From: Acanthamoeba lenticulata
Lineage: Eukaryota; Discosea; Longamoebia; Acanthamoebidae
Direction: 5' to 3'
Assembly: GCA_002179805.1 (NCBI GenBank)
Contig: NAVB01000933.1
Coordinates: 1-38,884 of the forward strand
DNA length: 38,884 nucleotides
Notes under the pieces: generated by a model
The model's input: the letters and a program-made list of their open reading frames with translations, nothing else
Told to the model about the DNA's origin: nothing
The model's database searches: none
Shown here: piece by piece, positions 9,892 to 22,500 of the stretch
Layout: each line of letters starts with the position of its first letter
How positions within the stretch are numbered: the stretch's first letter is position 1
Program-made: the position numbers and the translations under genes

Positions 9892-12800
9892 ATGGAGCGC
9901 AGCGCAGGCGTCTCTCTTGTGATGGTGGTGGTGCTGCTCTGCTTAGCTGTAACAGCTCACACCGCCCCAGTGCGCACAACGACCACTCCTCCTGAAGTCC
10001 AGATTCGAGCCGTACACGGGCTCATCGAACGTCTGTTGGGCCCTTCCTACGTGCCCTTCTTCCAGCTTTCCATCCTTCCGCCTCACAATGAAGGCCACGA
10101 CTATTACACGCTCTCTACCCGCACGTACTTGAGTACCATGTGTCTCGCCCTCAATCCACATGCTAACGACAAAGAGCTTTTTCGGACGCCATAAATGGTC
10201 GACAAGGGTGGGAGGAGTCACGCAGGCGAAGATTGATGGCTCGACGGGCGTAGCGCTGGCGTCGGGCTTCTACTGGTACCTCAAGTACCAGTGCAACTGC
10301 TCGGTCTCATGGGGCGTCAACGGCACCGGCAACAACCTTCGCCTCCCCTCTGTAACACACAACTCCTCGCTCCTTCTACACTTCGAGACTTCTCTCACGT
10401 CATCTTGTCTCCTCCTTCTTCTTCTTCTTGTTTGTTGTGGCGTGTCAACAATCATGACTGGCGTAGCGGTTACCGGGCCTGTCTTCGCCCGTGACGATGG
10501 AGTCGCCGGTCAAGTACCGCCACTACCTCAACGTGTGCACCCACAGCTACTCCGCCGTCTGGTGGAACTGGACCCGCTGGGAGCAGGAGATCGACTGGAT
10601 GGTCTCTTCCTTCCTCCCTTCCTTCCTTCTTCTTCTTCATCATCCTTTTCCTCATCATCATCATCATCATGGCCATGGATCTGATCGATTCAACGCTGGC
10701 GGGGCGGGGGGGGGGTGGCACAGGCGCTGCACGGAATCAACCTGCCGCTGGCGTCGACAGGCCAAGAGCACGTGCAGGCGCAGGTCTTCTTGCAGCTGGG
10801 CCTCACCGAAGCCGATCTGGCCAGCTTCTTTGTCGGCCCGGCCTTCCTCGCCTGGGGCCGCATGGGCAACATCCAAGCCTGGGGCGGACCGCTCGACCCC
10901 GAGTGGCGCCAAGCGCAAGCAGATCTGCAGCGGAAGATCGTGACGAGGCAGCGCGAACTGGGCATGCTGCCCATCCTGCCTGCCTTCGCCGGCTTCGTCC
11001 CCGAGGGTTCGTCTGCCCTTGAGCGTTCACGAAATGGATGAGATGATCATGTCTACACGATTGGGAACAAGCAGGGATCAAGAGGCTGTTCCCAGAGGCC
11101 AACGTGACCGAGTCGGCGCCGTGGGCGGGCTTCCCGGCGCCCTACGCGCGCGTGCTCTTCCTCTCGCCCGTCGATCCGCTGTTCGAGCGCATCGGCCAGC
11201 TCGTCGTGGCCCAGGTGCGGGCGCAGTACGGGAGCGAGGGCCACATTTACAGCGCCGACACGTTCAACGAGATGTCGCCTCCGTCATCCGATCCGGCCTA
11301 TCTGGCCTCAGCCAGCCGCGCCGTCTACAAGGTTTCTCCCTCCCCACCCAAATTCATTATTAATAACTTGTAAATATTTTATATTTAAAAATATCATAAT
11401 AAAAAAATCACAATAAAATGAAAAACAGGGGATGGTGGCAGCGGACCCGGAGGCCCTGTGGGTCATGCAGGGCTGGTCGTTCGTGTTTGACAAGTTCTGG
11501 ACGCGGGACCGCATTCGGGATTACCTGAGCGGGGTGGGCAACGACGACCTGCTCATTCTCGACCTCGCCTCGGACAACAGTCCCGAGTGGGACAAGACCG
11601 GTTCCTCCCTCTTCTGCATCCACTTCACCCTCGTCCTCGTCATCACGTCATGATGTTGTTGTTGGTGGTGGGGGATTGAAGACTCGTACTTTGGGAAGGA
11701 GTTTGTGTGGTGCATGCTCCACAACGGAGGCGGCGTGCGCGGCCTCTACGGCAACCTGACCCAGTACTCGACCGACCCGCTGCTCGCCCTCGCCACACCC
11801 AACAACACCATGGTCCGCCACCATCATCACCACCATTACCATCACTACCACCATCGTCAGCAACATGATTGCAACGCTCATTGTCGTCGTCTTCTTCTTC
11901 TTGTTGTTGTTGTTGTTGTTGATGGCTTGGGGACGAGGGCAGGTGGGGGTGGGGATGACGATGGAGGCCATCGAGCAGAACCCGGTGGTCTACGAGCTCA
12001 TGTCCGAGATGGGCTGGCGCCGAACCTTCTTCGACGTGCGCGAATGGGTCCAGCGCTACGCCGAGCGCCGCTACGGCCTCGACCTGCCCGACCGGGCCGC
12101 GATGGGCCGGGCCTGGGAGCTGCTGCGCGAGGCCACCTACGAACAGTCAACGCTGGACTACGGCTGGTTCGGCTTCACGCCCGGGCTGGGCATGGGCTAC
12201 GGTGGCGCGTCCAACGCCACCAAGGAGGTCCACGCCCTGCGGCTCTTCCTGCAGTCGGCGGACGCCACGGCTCGAGTCGGCGGCGAGACGGACGACCAGA
12301 ATGTGGTCTTTGTGCCCAACGGGCCGTGGCGCTACGACTGCGTGGACCTCATGAGGCAAGTCCTGGCCAACACGTTCCGGGACGTCTACGTCCAGTTTGA
12401 CGCCGCCTACGCGGACTACGCCAACAGCGGCCCAAATTGGAGCCTCGGCCAGCTCCAATGTACGCTCCTTGTTTTTTATTCTTTTATATTTTTTCCAGAT
12501 TCCTTTTTTCTTTTGGTTTTATAAAAACGATAAAAAAATCAAATAAAATAACAATAATGGCGCAGCGTTGGGCTCGGCGCTATTGGAGCTCATCTGCGAC
12601 CTCGACGTGCTCCTGGCCACGGATCCCAACTACCTCCTGGGCCGCTGGTATGCCCTACGCCCGTCTCACGAACGTTGTTCTCATCACCACGCCACGTATT
12701 GTACGTTGGAACAACTTCAGGATCGAAGGCGCCTTGTCGTGGGCGCCGCCTGGGCTGGCGAGCCTCTACGAGTTCAACGCGCGCAACCAAATTGTACGTG

Positions 12801-13590
12801 TGTGTGTGTGTTTGTCATGGCTGATCGGCTGACGCACGGACGAACACGCATGCACAGACGTTGTGGGGCCCGACCGGCCAGATCTCGGACTACGCGACCA
12901 AGCACTGGGCGGGCCTCCTGCGGTCGTACTACCTGCCCCGCTGGTCGCTCTTCATCTCTTCCATTCGTACGTGAGCCGCCCAAGAAAATAATTCGATTAA
13001 TGTTAATATTTTATGGTTTATTCATAAATTAACAAATATTTTGATTTTATTTTTTGGTAACAATTACGACAGTGCAAGCAGTGGGAGAGGGCGGCAAGTT
13101 CGACGAACCGGCATTCAGGACGGAGCTGTTGGCGCTGGAACAGGCGTGGAATCATGACACCTCGACCACATTCCCGACCGCGCCCACCGGCGACACGCTG
13201 GTCGTGGCCAACAAGTTGGCAGCCAGGTACTTGAGCGCGGCCGGATCGAGCTACACGAAACGCACGGGGACGGACGCCGTCGGCCACGACCTGATGGCAC
13301 ACCCGACGTGGAGCACTGACCTGGCGCAGCTCATGTGGCTTTGCGACATTAACCCAAAGTGTTCGGGCTTCAACACCAACGGGTGGCTCAAGGCCAACGT
13401 GTCGACTCTAACGCCCAGCCCGTCTGTTGATCTCTACATCAAAACCGCCTGTGGTAAAAGTCTGAATTAATTTCATTAAAAATCGGCAGTCAATAACCTT
13501 TTATTTTTTGCTCCAATAGTATTGAACACTGAGTCCATGAGCCTCCCCAAGAGACTGGCCGCGATGAACGTGAGGATGACTTGCTTATAG
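9892..13590 (+). CDS. NAGLU: Alpha-N-acetylglucosaminidase (GH89), lysosomal
   Basis: Thirteen exons give 863 codons with all phases consistent: 9892-10124, 10207-10351, 10467-10601, 10724-11006, 11075-11331, 11429-11600, 11682-11812, 11943-12459, 12566-12647, 12721-12793, 12858-12966, 13073-13453 and 13520-13590. The enzyme removes terminal alpha-GlcNAc from heparan-type glycans in lysosomes. A signal peptide (MERSAGVSLVMVVVLLCLA) starts the protein. GH89 landmarks are VCTHSYSAVWWNW, GPAFLAWGRMGN, YSADTFNEM with the catalytic Glu, WCMLHN, and MTMEAIEQN with the second conserved Glu. The C-terminus (about 13230-13450) adds a Cys-containing segment (LCDINPKCSGFNTNGWLK) beyond the usual family end, perhaps PAN/apple-like. 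The exon 3 acceptor is the least certain. If the last intron is not spliced, the stop is at 13470. Confidence 0.93.
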
Positions 13591-16500
13591 ACGATCTGCA
13601 TAGCCCTCCGACCGTGAGGATGGGTAAGGCGGCCGTGCCATTATCTCAGCTGCATTGGCCTCGCGCAGGTCGCGCAGCTCGGTCTGGTCCCCCGAGGGCT
13701 CGTAAAGATAGACGACGCGGGAGAGCTCCTGTGGCGATTGGGCCATCTCCACGATCGGGAGCATGATCGCCCAGTCGGTCGCCCGCTGAAAGTAGCGTCC
13801 ATCCCTCGCAGAGCGCAGGTCGTCATCGCTGATCCGGATGAAATGGTGGCGTCGAAAGGTCTTGAGGTGCTGCCAGACGTTTCCCGCTCCACGTTCACGT
13901 CGCGGGTGCACGAGCTTGGCCGGGTAGTCCCTTGGCTCGGGCTTGTCCGTGCGAAGCATCTTCCCCACCGTGACATCGGCGCCGGCGTCAAAGTGGGCTT
14001 TGGCCAGCTCGAGGAGGACTTCGTCGCCTACAAGGCTGTCGTCCATGTCCACCATGACGATGACGCTCTCGGGGTTGCGGCAGATGTGGCGGATGGCCAG
14101 CACATGATTGGCCAGCGAGCCGCGCGGGTAGCGCGGTTGGACGAGCGTGATCCGATCGGCTTCCTGCGCAGTGGCCGCCACGAATTCGGCGATGTCGACT
14201 CGGCTGGCGTCGTCTATGAACACTGCGCCCCACGTCAGCGGAGCCTCGCCGTCGGCCGGCAGCTTCTGGCGCTGCAGCGACCGGAGGCAGCGCAGGAAAC
14301 GCCCGGGCGGCACGTTGTGCCCACAGACGACAAAGACAAAGGGCTCCACGCGTGGCGGCACAGCGCCCATCCACTCGTCCACATCGTATACGAGGTCGAC
14401 TTTCCCCAGCTGCGTCGCTGGCAAGCGGCCCTTCTCAACGCAATCGAGGAGGAGCATGTATTCTTCGGGCGCGCGTTTGACGTCGTTGAGCGGATGGACG
14501 AAGAAGGTCGACGTCCCGCCGCCGCGGTAGGAGCGAGCCAAGCCCTTGGCGGCGATGGCCTCGTCCATCAAGCGATACCAGCCGACCTTTGCTTGCCGGA
14601 CTGTGTCGCCCTCTGCAACCAGCGGCACCTCCACTGGGATGGGCAGACGTTGCATGAGCCTTGCTCGGTGCCAGAAGGAGGCCCGGACCTCGACCCGGAA
14701 GGGCTTGCCCTGCTCGTCCGTGTGCCGGACCTCGTGCGGCGTCTTGCGGTAGATGTTGAGCGAGACGGTGATGCAGTCCTTGTCGTCGGCAAAGATGTCG
14801 GCGGCCTCGCGTACAAAGTCGTGCGCTGGGTCCGTGCGGCCGACCATGATGTCCGAGTCCACCTGCAGGATGAGGTCGCCGCAACATTCCTCAAATGCTT
14901 CCTGCATGACGGCGATGGGGACGCCGTTGCGCGCGTGCGTGTGCGGAGCAGACTCGACGCCAAACCACCGTCGGTTGAGCGCGACCACATGCTCTGGCTC
15001 GGCCGAGGCGTACTTGACGCGGTCGATCCACTTCTCGCGCACCAGCCTCTCGGCCACGGCCTCGAACTTCTGGCGTTGGTCCGCTTCGTCACCTTCGTAC
15101 GGGCGCAGAAAGCCGCGGTCGCGCGAGTCCACGACGAGGACGCGTTCAAGGAAGATATGCGGGCCTTCGAGCTGGCGCGCCAGGTGGACCACCCGCGCGT
15201 ACAACGTGCGCCACTCCATGAAGCATGACTTGATGGCCAGCGATACGGTCGGGCGGTCGTCCATGTTCGTGGTCGTGGTGGTGGGGAGGGGGCGCAGGAC
15301 GAGCATGAGGTAGTCCGAGTCGGGCTCGAAGCGATGCAAGTCGACGGTCTTGGTCTGGGCCTGGCTCTCGATCTGGAGGCCGGCCGCCAGTAGGTCGCGC
15401 TTCAACACGTGCAGTGGCCGCAGGACATCGTCTCGACAGACCTCTTTGGCCGGACCAAGAGAGAGGCGCTTGCGCCAGAGACCGCCCTCGCGGACGTCAA
15501 AGTCGGGGCCAACGATGCGGGTCTGGTGCGGGGTGGCGCTCGCTCGAACGAAATAGGGATTGCATACGGCCAAGACAATGCGGCCGTCAGGCGCCACGCA
15601 ACGCCTGAGATCTTGAAGCACTTTGCGGTATTCGGCAGTGTCTTGCACACAGCACAGGACGCGAAGGCACAAGACCAGATCGAACGGCTCCTCACCCAGG
15701 ACTCGGTCCCGGCTGGCCGTCAACTCGATCGCTTCGCCGGTCTTGGCGGAGGATGACGAACTGTGTTGTTGGCACGGGTCGTAGCCCAGAAGCCTCGCGG
15801 TGGACGAAGCGAGGCCGGCGTCGATGACCGCCTCAAGCATCTTGGGCTTGTCGCCGCAGCCATAGTCCAAGATCCGCCTGGGCTGGGCCCACTTGGCGAG
15901 CTGGCCCAGGACGAGCTTGTAGAGCTCGTCCTCGGCATGGCTCTGCTCCTGGTTGACCGCCTCCATGAAGTATTCGAAGCCCTCGAGCTCGGGCAGGGCG
16001 TTGGCGTCGTTCGCCCAAAGGCTTTGGGTCATCAGCCTCGGCAGGTCTTGGCGAATGTGCCACCGCATCGTGAGGAACGCCCGCTTGGCCATTGCCACTT
16101 CGCCGTCGTGCGTCCATGGGACGATGTCCATGCCCACGTCGACCAGGTGCAACCTGGGACCGCCGTTGTTCACCACGAGGTTGGCCGGGCTGACGTTGTT
16201 GCATACGAACTTTGCCCGGCGGCACTCGCGCACGAGTTCCACAAAGAGGAGCGCGACGTCCGGCTGCCCAGCGTACTTGGCGCCCTCCACGAACTCGCGC
16301 TCGACGACCAAGTGAAGCCCACCGACATCGTCGAAATCCTCGTGGAGGGCGACGAGCCTTGGTGAGATGCGGAGGTCATTTGAGGTCTGCTGGTAACGCT
16401 TGAGGACGTCCAAGTGAGCCCGGTCCGCCCGCGCACGGTACAGGTCCATGAGCTTGAAGGCACGTCGGCTCGCGACGTCGCGGAGGACAACGCCCTCTCT

Positions 16501-19144
16501 GCCAATCCCGGCAAGCTCCAGGCCGTGGTCGCCGATTGGCCGGTTCAAGTGCTTGGCCACCACGCGCAAGGCGCAGTTCTGGCGGTGCTCCGCGACGAGG
16601 TCGGACGTCCGCTGGTACCACGGGGCCGGGTCGGGGCTCAGCTCCGCCGGAAGCACATCGAGCCAGACCCGGATGCTTTGCTTCATCGCTCCATCGTCAT
16701 CGGGCTCGAGGCATCTTCTGATCTCTTTGTGCCACTCGTTCTTGTCCATGAGCTCGAGCCCTTGCTCGATGAGTCGAGTCGTCCGTTCGAGGACATCGAC
16801 GCTCCCGCTCCACCAGGCGCGCTGGTCTGCCCGAATGGTGTGCATGATGTTCAGCAAGCCGTTGATGCGAGCCAGGCTGGCCACGAGCGCCGTCTTGCGC
16901 GTCTTCAAATGGACGACAAAGCGGTCCCACAGTCGGTCCAACACGAATTCGGGGCTGGTCTCGGAAAGGACTTCGTCGAGCGCTCGATACAGGGCGCTGC
17001 CGCAGACGTCGGCCATGGCCCCGGCGATGATCTCTTCTCGTGAGGCTCTGGTCCCGCCCGACCGCACATGCCTGACTGTCAGGCCGGGAAAAAGGTGCAT
17101 CTTCCGGCCGCGCAGACGCGCATTGAGGCAGGCCCAGACCATGTCCGACCGGCGAAACTGACGGCCGGTCGACGACTCGGGCGCCGTGTTGGGTACAAGC
17201 AGCAGGCTCGGGTCGAACACAAAGGTGTTGCCTCCTCGCAGAAGCGATTCGCTGGTCGGCGGCTCGCGGCGCCCGTGCAGCACATCAGCGGACACGGTGA
17301 GCGGTCGCGTGACAGCGTCCCCGGCGAGGATGGCGTCGAGCGCATCCGCGATTCGGGCAAAGACCTCGCCGGCCGAGCCCGGAGTTTGGGCCAGCGGACC
17401 GTCCCACGCGGGAAGCTCGAGGTAGAAGCCCTTGGCCGCCACGTCGTGATAGTGGTCTGCGCCCTCCGGCCCGGCTGGGCTGGGCGTGAGCGTGGGCGGA
17501 CGCCAGGCCGCTTCGGCGCTCTCGTGCTGGCGAAGCGCTTGCAGCAGATGGTAGAGATCCACAAGCTGGGTCCGCATGGAGAAGCCGATGGGCAGAGGCG
17601 GACACTCGGTGTCCACGCCAAAGACGGCGCCGAGGCCCATCCTCCGGGCGCGCAAGAGCCTGTGCACCATGACGACGTCGTCCCGCTGCGCGTCGCCAGA
17701 CTGGACCAACCCGCCGAGGCGCTTGTCGTTGTCCATGACCCAGACCGCAGTCGGCCGTTGCTTGGGCAGGTCTTGGGCAAACGAGGCCAGGTAGCGCTGA
17801 AGCAGTGTCCGACTCTGCGCGATGGAGCCCCGGCGGGTCATGTCCACGTCTATCCAGCTGGGAAAGAACGTCCTGTTCTCGGCAATCTGAGCCACGATGC
17901 CAACTCAAGTGAGATATCTGTGGCGCTCGCGAAGGGATGGCGACACGCACATCGCGCGTTTGATGCTCGAGCGAGATTACAGAGCAACGAAGGAGAGATT
18001 CCTGTTGGACGGTTTGGACTTCTTGCCACAGGACGGAGGACTCGAGCTCGCCGTCTCGCGGACCGTTCTCCAGCACCACGACGTCCAGCGCGCACAACAA
18101 GTGTACACCGTTGTGCGTTGCACGGCTGAGCTGGGCCAGGTCCCGCAAGAGAGGCGCCACGCCTCCCTTGCTCGAGTCGGCCACGATCCCAACCAGCAAG
18201 GCCAAGGGGCCGTCGTTTTCCAGACCCACCGTGCCGACGTCGCTGGACTGGCCGGAGGTCAACAAACCATGTGGATGCTCGTCGCCTTCTATCGGCTTGG
18301 GTTGCCATCCAAACAAGTCGCTGGCTCGCTCCTGATACGCAGCTCGCTCGTCGCGAGTCATCCGAGGCTTGTACTTTTCGTAGAACCTGGTCAGCCCCTT
18401 CAGTTTGACCTTTGAGGCCTTGGTCGACAGGCGCGCCCGATCGGACTCGGCGTAGTGCCGGACCGTGTGCTCGCCCGTGCTGCACATGGTGAAGCCGGGG
18501 TGGTCGAGCAGGCGGATCATCAGGTCGCGGTCGGTTCCACTGGGGAGGCTCTCGTCAAAGAGGCCAGCGGCCAGCATGGCGTCGAGCCTGACAAAGAGGT
18601 TCGACCCCTGAACGTTCGGATTGCCCTGCAAGAACTCTGAAGGGGTGAGGATTTCGGGAATGGACAGCCGCTTCCCCTCGTCGTTGGCAGACTCGTGCCG
18701 GTAGAGGCCTGAGACCACCAGATGGGGTTTGCTGTCTGCACGAACGGCCCGCTCCACGCAGACCTGCAGATGATTCGGTTCCCACGCGTCGTCGTCGTCC
18801 AGGACGGCCACGTAGACGTCGCTGGCGTCGTTGATGAGGCCTTTTTGCTGCCGGGCCGAATCTTCGAGGGCCCAGAGGAGGCCCGTGTTCCAGGCGCCGC
18901 TGGCACCGGGGCTGCGCTCGTTCGGGGTGACGTGGAAGACGAGGTCTCCCAGCGCTCGCTGAGCGCTGCGCTTGACATCGTGTAGCTTCGCCTCGGAGAG
19001 GCCGTCTGCGATGATCGCAACGACGTCGGGACGGAAGGTCTGCTTGGCGACTGAGGCTAAGCACCGTTCTTCCAAGAGCTGGCCTCGCCCAGGGCAGGTC
19101 GCCACGAGGGCCACCAGATGGCCAATGCTGTTTTGCTTTTGCAT
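13585..19144 (-). CDS. Giant glycosyltransferase / kinase-like / methyltransferase polyprotein, one frame break
   Basis: About 1850 codons are open without introns from ATG at 19144 to TAA at 13585, apart from one frame change near 17900-17940. Units, N to C: GT2/GT-A glycosyltransferase (opening LVALVATCPGRGQLLEERC, acidic motif AVLDDDDAW, then SGTDRDLMIRLLD); a second GT-like unit (VWVMDNDKRL); a kinase-like unit (FKLMDLYR, CNNVSPANLVVNN, VDVGMD in place of DFG); an SAM methyltransferase (ILDYGCGDKPKML, FDLVLCLRVL); a third GT (LILQVDSDIMVG); and a final GT2 (AVFIDDAS, VMVDMDDSL). It probably builds or modifies a surface polysaccharide, by inference. Absence of introns among intron-rich neighbours suggests bacterial or giant-virus origin. 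The frame break could be a sequencing error, making one protein, or a real lesion splitting it. Confidence 0.8.
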
Positions 19145-19516
19145 GAGATGTTCTTCTTTTGCTTCTAGAGTAGAGTGTTCAAGTCTCAAATGCCCTGCTG
19201 CAGCCCCTTCGTGGCTTAAATACGAGGCACCATGAGACTTTGTTACGTCGACGGAAATAAATGTAACAAAGTTGTCGCGTGGCAACTCGTGATGTTGCAA
19301 CATCAACAAAATTAACACCCACCATAGATGAGAAGAGAAGAAAAGGTCAAGAGACAAAGTGGGGTCCGAATCCACCAAAGGCACCGCCGCCAAAGTCATC
19401 GTCGAAGCGCCGCCCGCCGCACCCGCGCCCGCCCCGATCTTCGTCCTCGTCTTCGTCGTATCTGTTTTGATCACGAGCGTGTTCGATCAACCATCAGCGC
19501 ACAAGAGCGTCGACCA
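19145..19516. other. Intergenic region
   Basis: This 372-bp stretch lies between the start of the glycosyltransferase gene and the end of the USP-like gene, both on the minus strand. It should contain the promoter of the former and the 3' end of the latter. Short frames exist on both strands but none resembles a protein. Confidence 0.5.
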
Positions 19517-22500
19517 TCAAAAAAATATGAACATCAAAACAACGACGACGACAACGACGACGACAACGACGTACCGGAAGAAGGGAGATGAGTTGCGCGC
19601 ATAGGCGTACTGATGTCGCTTGCGCTGCGCGGCGCGCCGCACGGCCTCTTCCTCCTCGGCCACGAACCGCGCGTTGTCGGCTTCGATCTCGCGCGCCAGC
19701 GCCGGCCGCACCGTCGTCGCGCTCTGCGCCGTCGTCGTCGTCGTCGGGTCGTCGCCCCCGACGCGCGCGTAGAACAGGAGGTACGGCACGTCGGAGCTAA
19801 ACTTTTGCGAGATCGACGCAAACGACTTGTACGACGACCGCTGCACGAGCGAGTCGTTGAACAGATACCACTCGCCCTCTTCCTCGTCATCCTCGTCGTC
19901 GTCGTGTTCATCTCCTTCCTCGTCCATGGCCTCGCCCTCGCCGTTGTGACGGCGGCGGCGGCGACGGTGGGCCGGGCGCGCATAGGCGTAGTAGTGGCCG
20001 TGGTGGGCCGAGCGGCCGCTGTGCATGACGACCGCGTAGAGGCGGTACCGGTGGTGCGGCTGCGCCGCTTGGCCCACCCGCGCCCAGCCGTCGGGGCCGG
20101 TCTTCTTGGCCACGGCCCCGGCCCCGGCCTCGGCCTCGGTCTCAGGCTTGGCGGCCGCCGCGACGGGCAGGGAAAAGGCCAGCGGGTAGCGGACGGGCGT
20201 GAGGATCTTGGCGCGTCGGCCCGTGCGGTAGTCGTAGCTGAAGCGCTTGAGGGTGAGCACGAGGTGCGTGGGGGCAGACGCGACGGCCACCTCCTTGCGC
20301 GCGTCGCGCAGAGTCGCGCACTGCGGGCAGTGGTAGCGGTTGGCGCCCTCGAGCGCCTCCGGCCGGAAGAATCCATCGAGCATCGTCGCGAGGTCTGTCG
20401 GTCGGTCAACTTCATCGGCCTCGAACGGCAGGGCCAGGTCGGTAAAGGCCTCCTGTGTAGTTAAATAATTAAAAAAAATTAAAAATGCATAAAGAATGTT
20501 TGTCAATTCGAGTCAACGGGCGTCAGCGTTGGTCAACACACGGACGGACGTGCCTGGGTGGAGGACACATAGCCGCAGGCCGAGCAGATGATGCGATTGG
20601 TGAGGGCGCCTCCGAACGTGCGGGACACGAGCGTCTTGTAGGACTCGGAGCCCGTGGCCGCCAGCTCGGTCTCCAGCCGGTCCAGCATGTACCTGCAGTT
20701 GGCGACAATGAGCACTAGGACGACAACGACAGGAAGAAGGACAAGGTGGTGATAAAGGGCGAGGAGGAGGATCTCGACGAGGACGCACTTGAGGAATTCG
20801 GACGAGTCGTGCTGGATGGGCTCCTGGTAATATCCGGGCAGGACTGAGCGTAGTTGCTTGGGCGCATAGGCGCCTCGCACCGACCGGGCCAGGTAGGCAA
20901 ACACGCTGTGGCGCAAGTGCCCAAATGATGAGACTCAGACGACTTCCACGAGAAGGAGGAGCAGTGGTGGACGAACCGCTGAAGCTGGCCGGCGGTGGGG
21001 CAGCCGTTGCCGGTGACGGCAGTGGCGGTGGCGCTGGTCGACGCGCTGGGCGATGGCAGCTCAAGCGTGGCGAGCACGTCTCGCAGGCCATCGGTCTGAT
21101 GCATTTCAATTTCAATATTTTTGTGTATAAATATTTATTTATTTGTAGAAGCCGCGTACCATGAAGAGAGCCTGAAGGGCCGAGTTGAGGTAGCACGTGT
21201 TGCCCAGGTTGACCAAACCAGTCCGGCCGGGCACGCCCGCCCGCGCGTGCACGCTACCGACTTCCTTGTAGACGCCCTCTGTTTGACATCACGTCGTCAA
21301 TCAACAAAATGAGTATAAAATGAAAAGCGAAGCAAAGAACGAAAGCGATGACGGGGTACCGGTGGTGGTCCACTGGTGTTGGGAGATGAGCTTGCGCGCG
21401 TCGGCCTCGCTCGGCGGCGCCTGCCATCAACGCACGCGTCAGACTTTGTATATCCAACATCCCGACACAGGGGGAAAGGGACGACATACGAAGCGGAGGA
21501 CAGCGAGCAGCGGCGAGTAGAGCTCCGGGTAGCCCGTGTAGTGCAGCATCAATACGTGCAGCAGCTCGGCCAGGCCCGATTCCACCTGCGGTCGCCAGCG
21601 GTGAGCCGCCGCAGCGGCCGCGGCGCCGGCGGGCGGCTTGACGGGCGAGGCGGTCGCGGTCGCGGTCGAGGCCGCAGAGGCATCAAAGAGCGTGAGCAGC
21701 GAAAGCAAGATGCGGAGGGGCACGATGTGCACGGCCGCGGTCGGGGCCAGCGCCGGGTCGGCGTCCCGCTGTGCCTCTCGGGCGATGATCGCGTCCCAGT
21801 CGCCTGCTGTTGGCGCCGCCAGCGGGAGCGCCACGTCGGCGGGCGTCTGCGGCGGCTGGGCCGGCGAGGGCGGCGCCGACGTCGGCGTCGGCGTCGACAG
21901 CGAAGGGGACGGCGGAGGCGGCTGCTCGGCGTCGGCCTCCAGGTTGAGGGCTGCTACGAGGCGCGTCAAGTCAGGCAGCAGCGCGTGGAACACGGTCGGG
22001 CTGTGCTGGTAGCCTGCAGGCCGCGGGTTCGCGTTTGAGTTAAAGGCTGCGTTCAGGCGCTGTCCAAGACGAGCAAAGAAACACCACGACCGGGCGTACC
22101 CAGCAGGAGGCAGCGCAGCACGCGGAGGGCGCCCACGCGCAGCTCGGGCACAAACATCTGGTTGACCGCTGTCGGGCACACACATAGCGCGTGAGCTTCA
22201 TAGTTCTCCAACCTTCGAGAACGAAGCGGAGAACGAGTACCGATGTGGGCGGCCCGGGCCGTGACCGAGGCCAACACGCCGTAGCGCCGGGCGTCGACCA
22301 GCGCGCGCCAGATGCCCACCACCCAGTCGCCTGACCAGCCCACGCCGCGGGGGCTCGTTAGCTCCTCCCTCAAGAGCCCGACAACAGGGGCGCAGAATCA
22401 GAGAGAAGCGTACTGAGACGATAGGAGAGGGGCCAGCTGATGAGGTGGAACAAGGCCAGCTCGATCTCGCCGTCCTTGGCCCCCGAGGTCGGGTGGGCGA

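Noticed and set aside
13738..15228. 496-codon plus-strand frame opposite the giant transferase gene
   Set aside because: It mirrors the GC-rich third-position pattern of the minus-strand gene, whose frame carries clear GT motifs; the plus frame carries none.
17068..18129. 353-codon plus-strand frame
   Set aside because: Antisense shadow of the same transferase gene, without family similarity.
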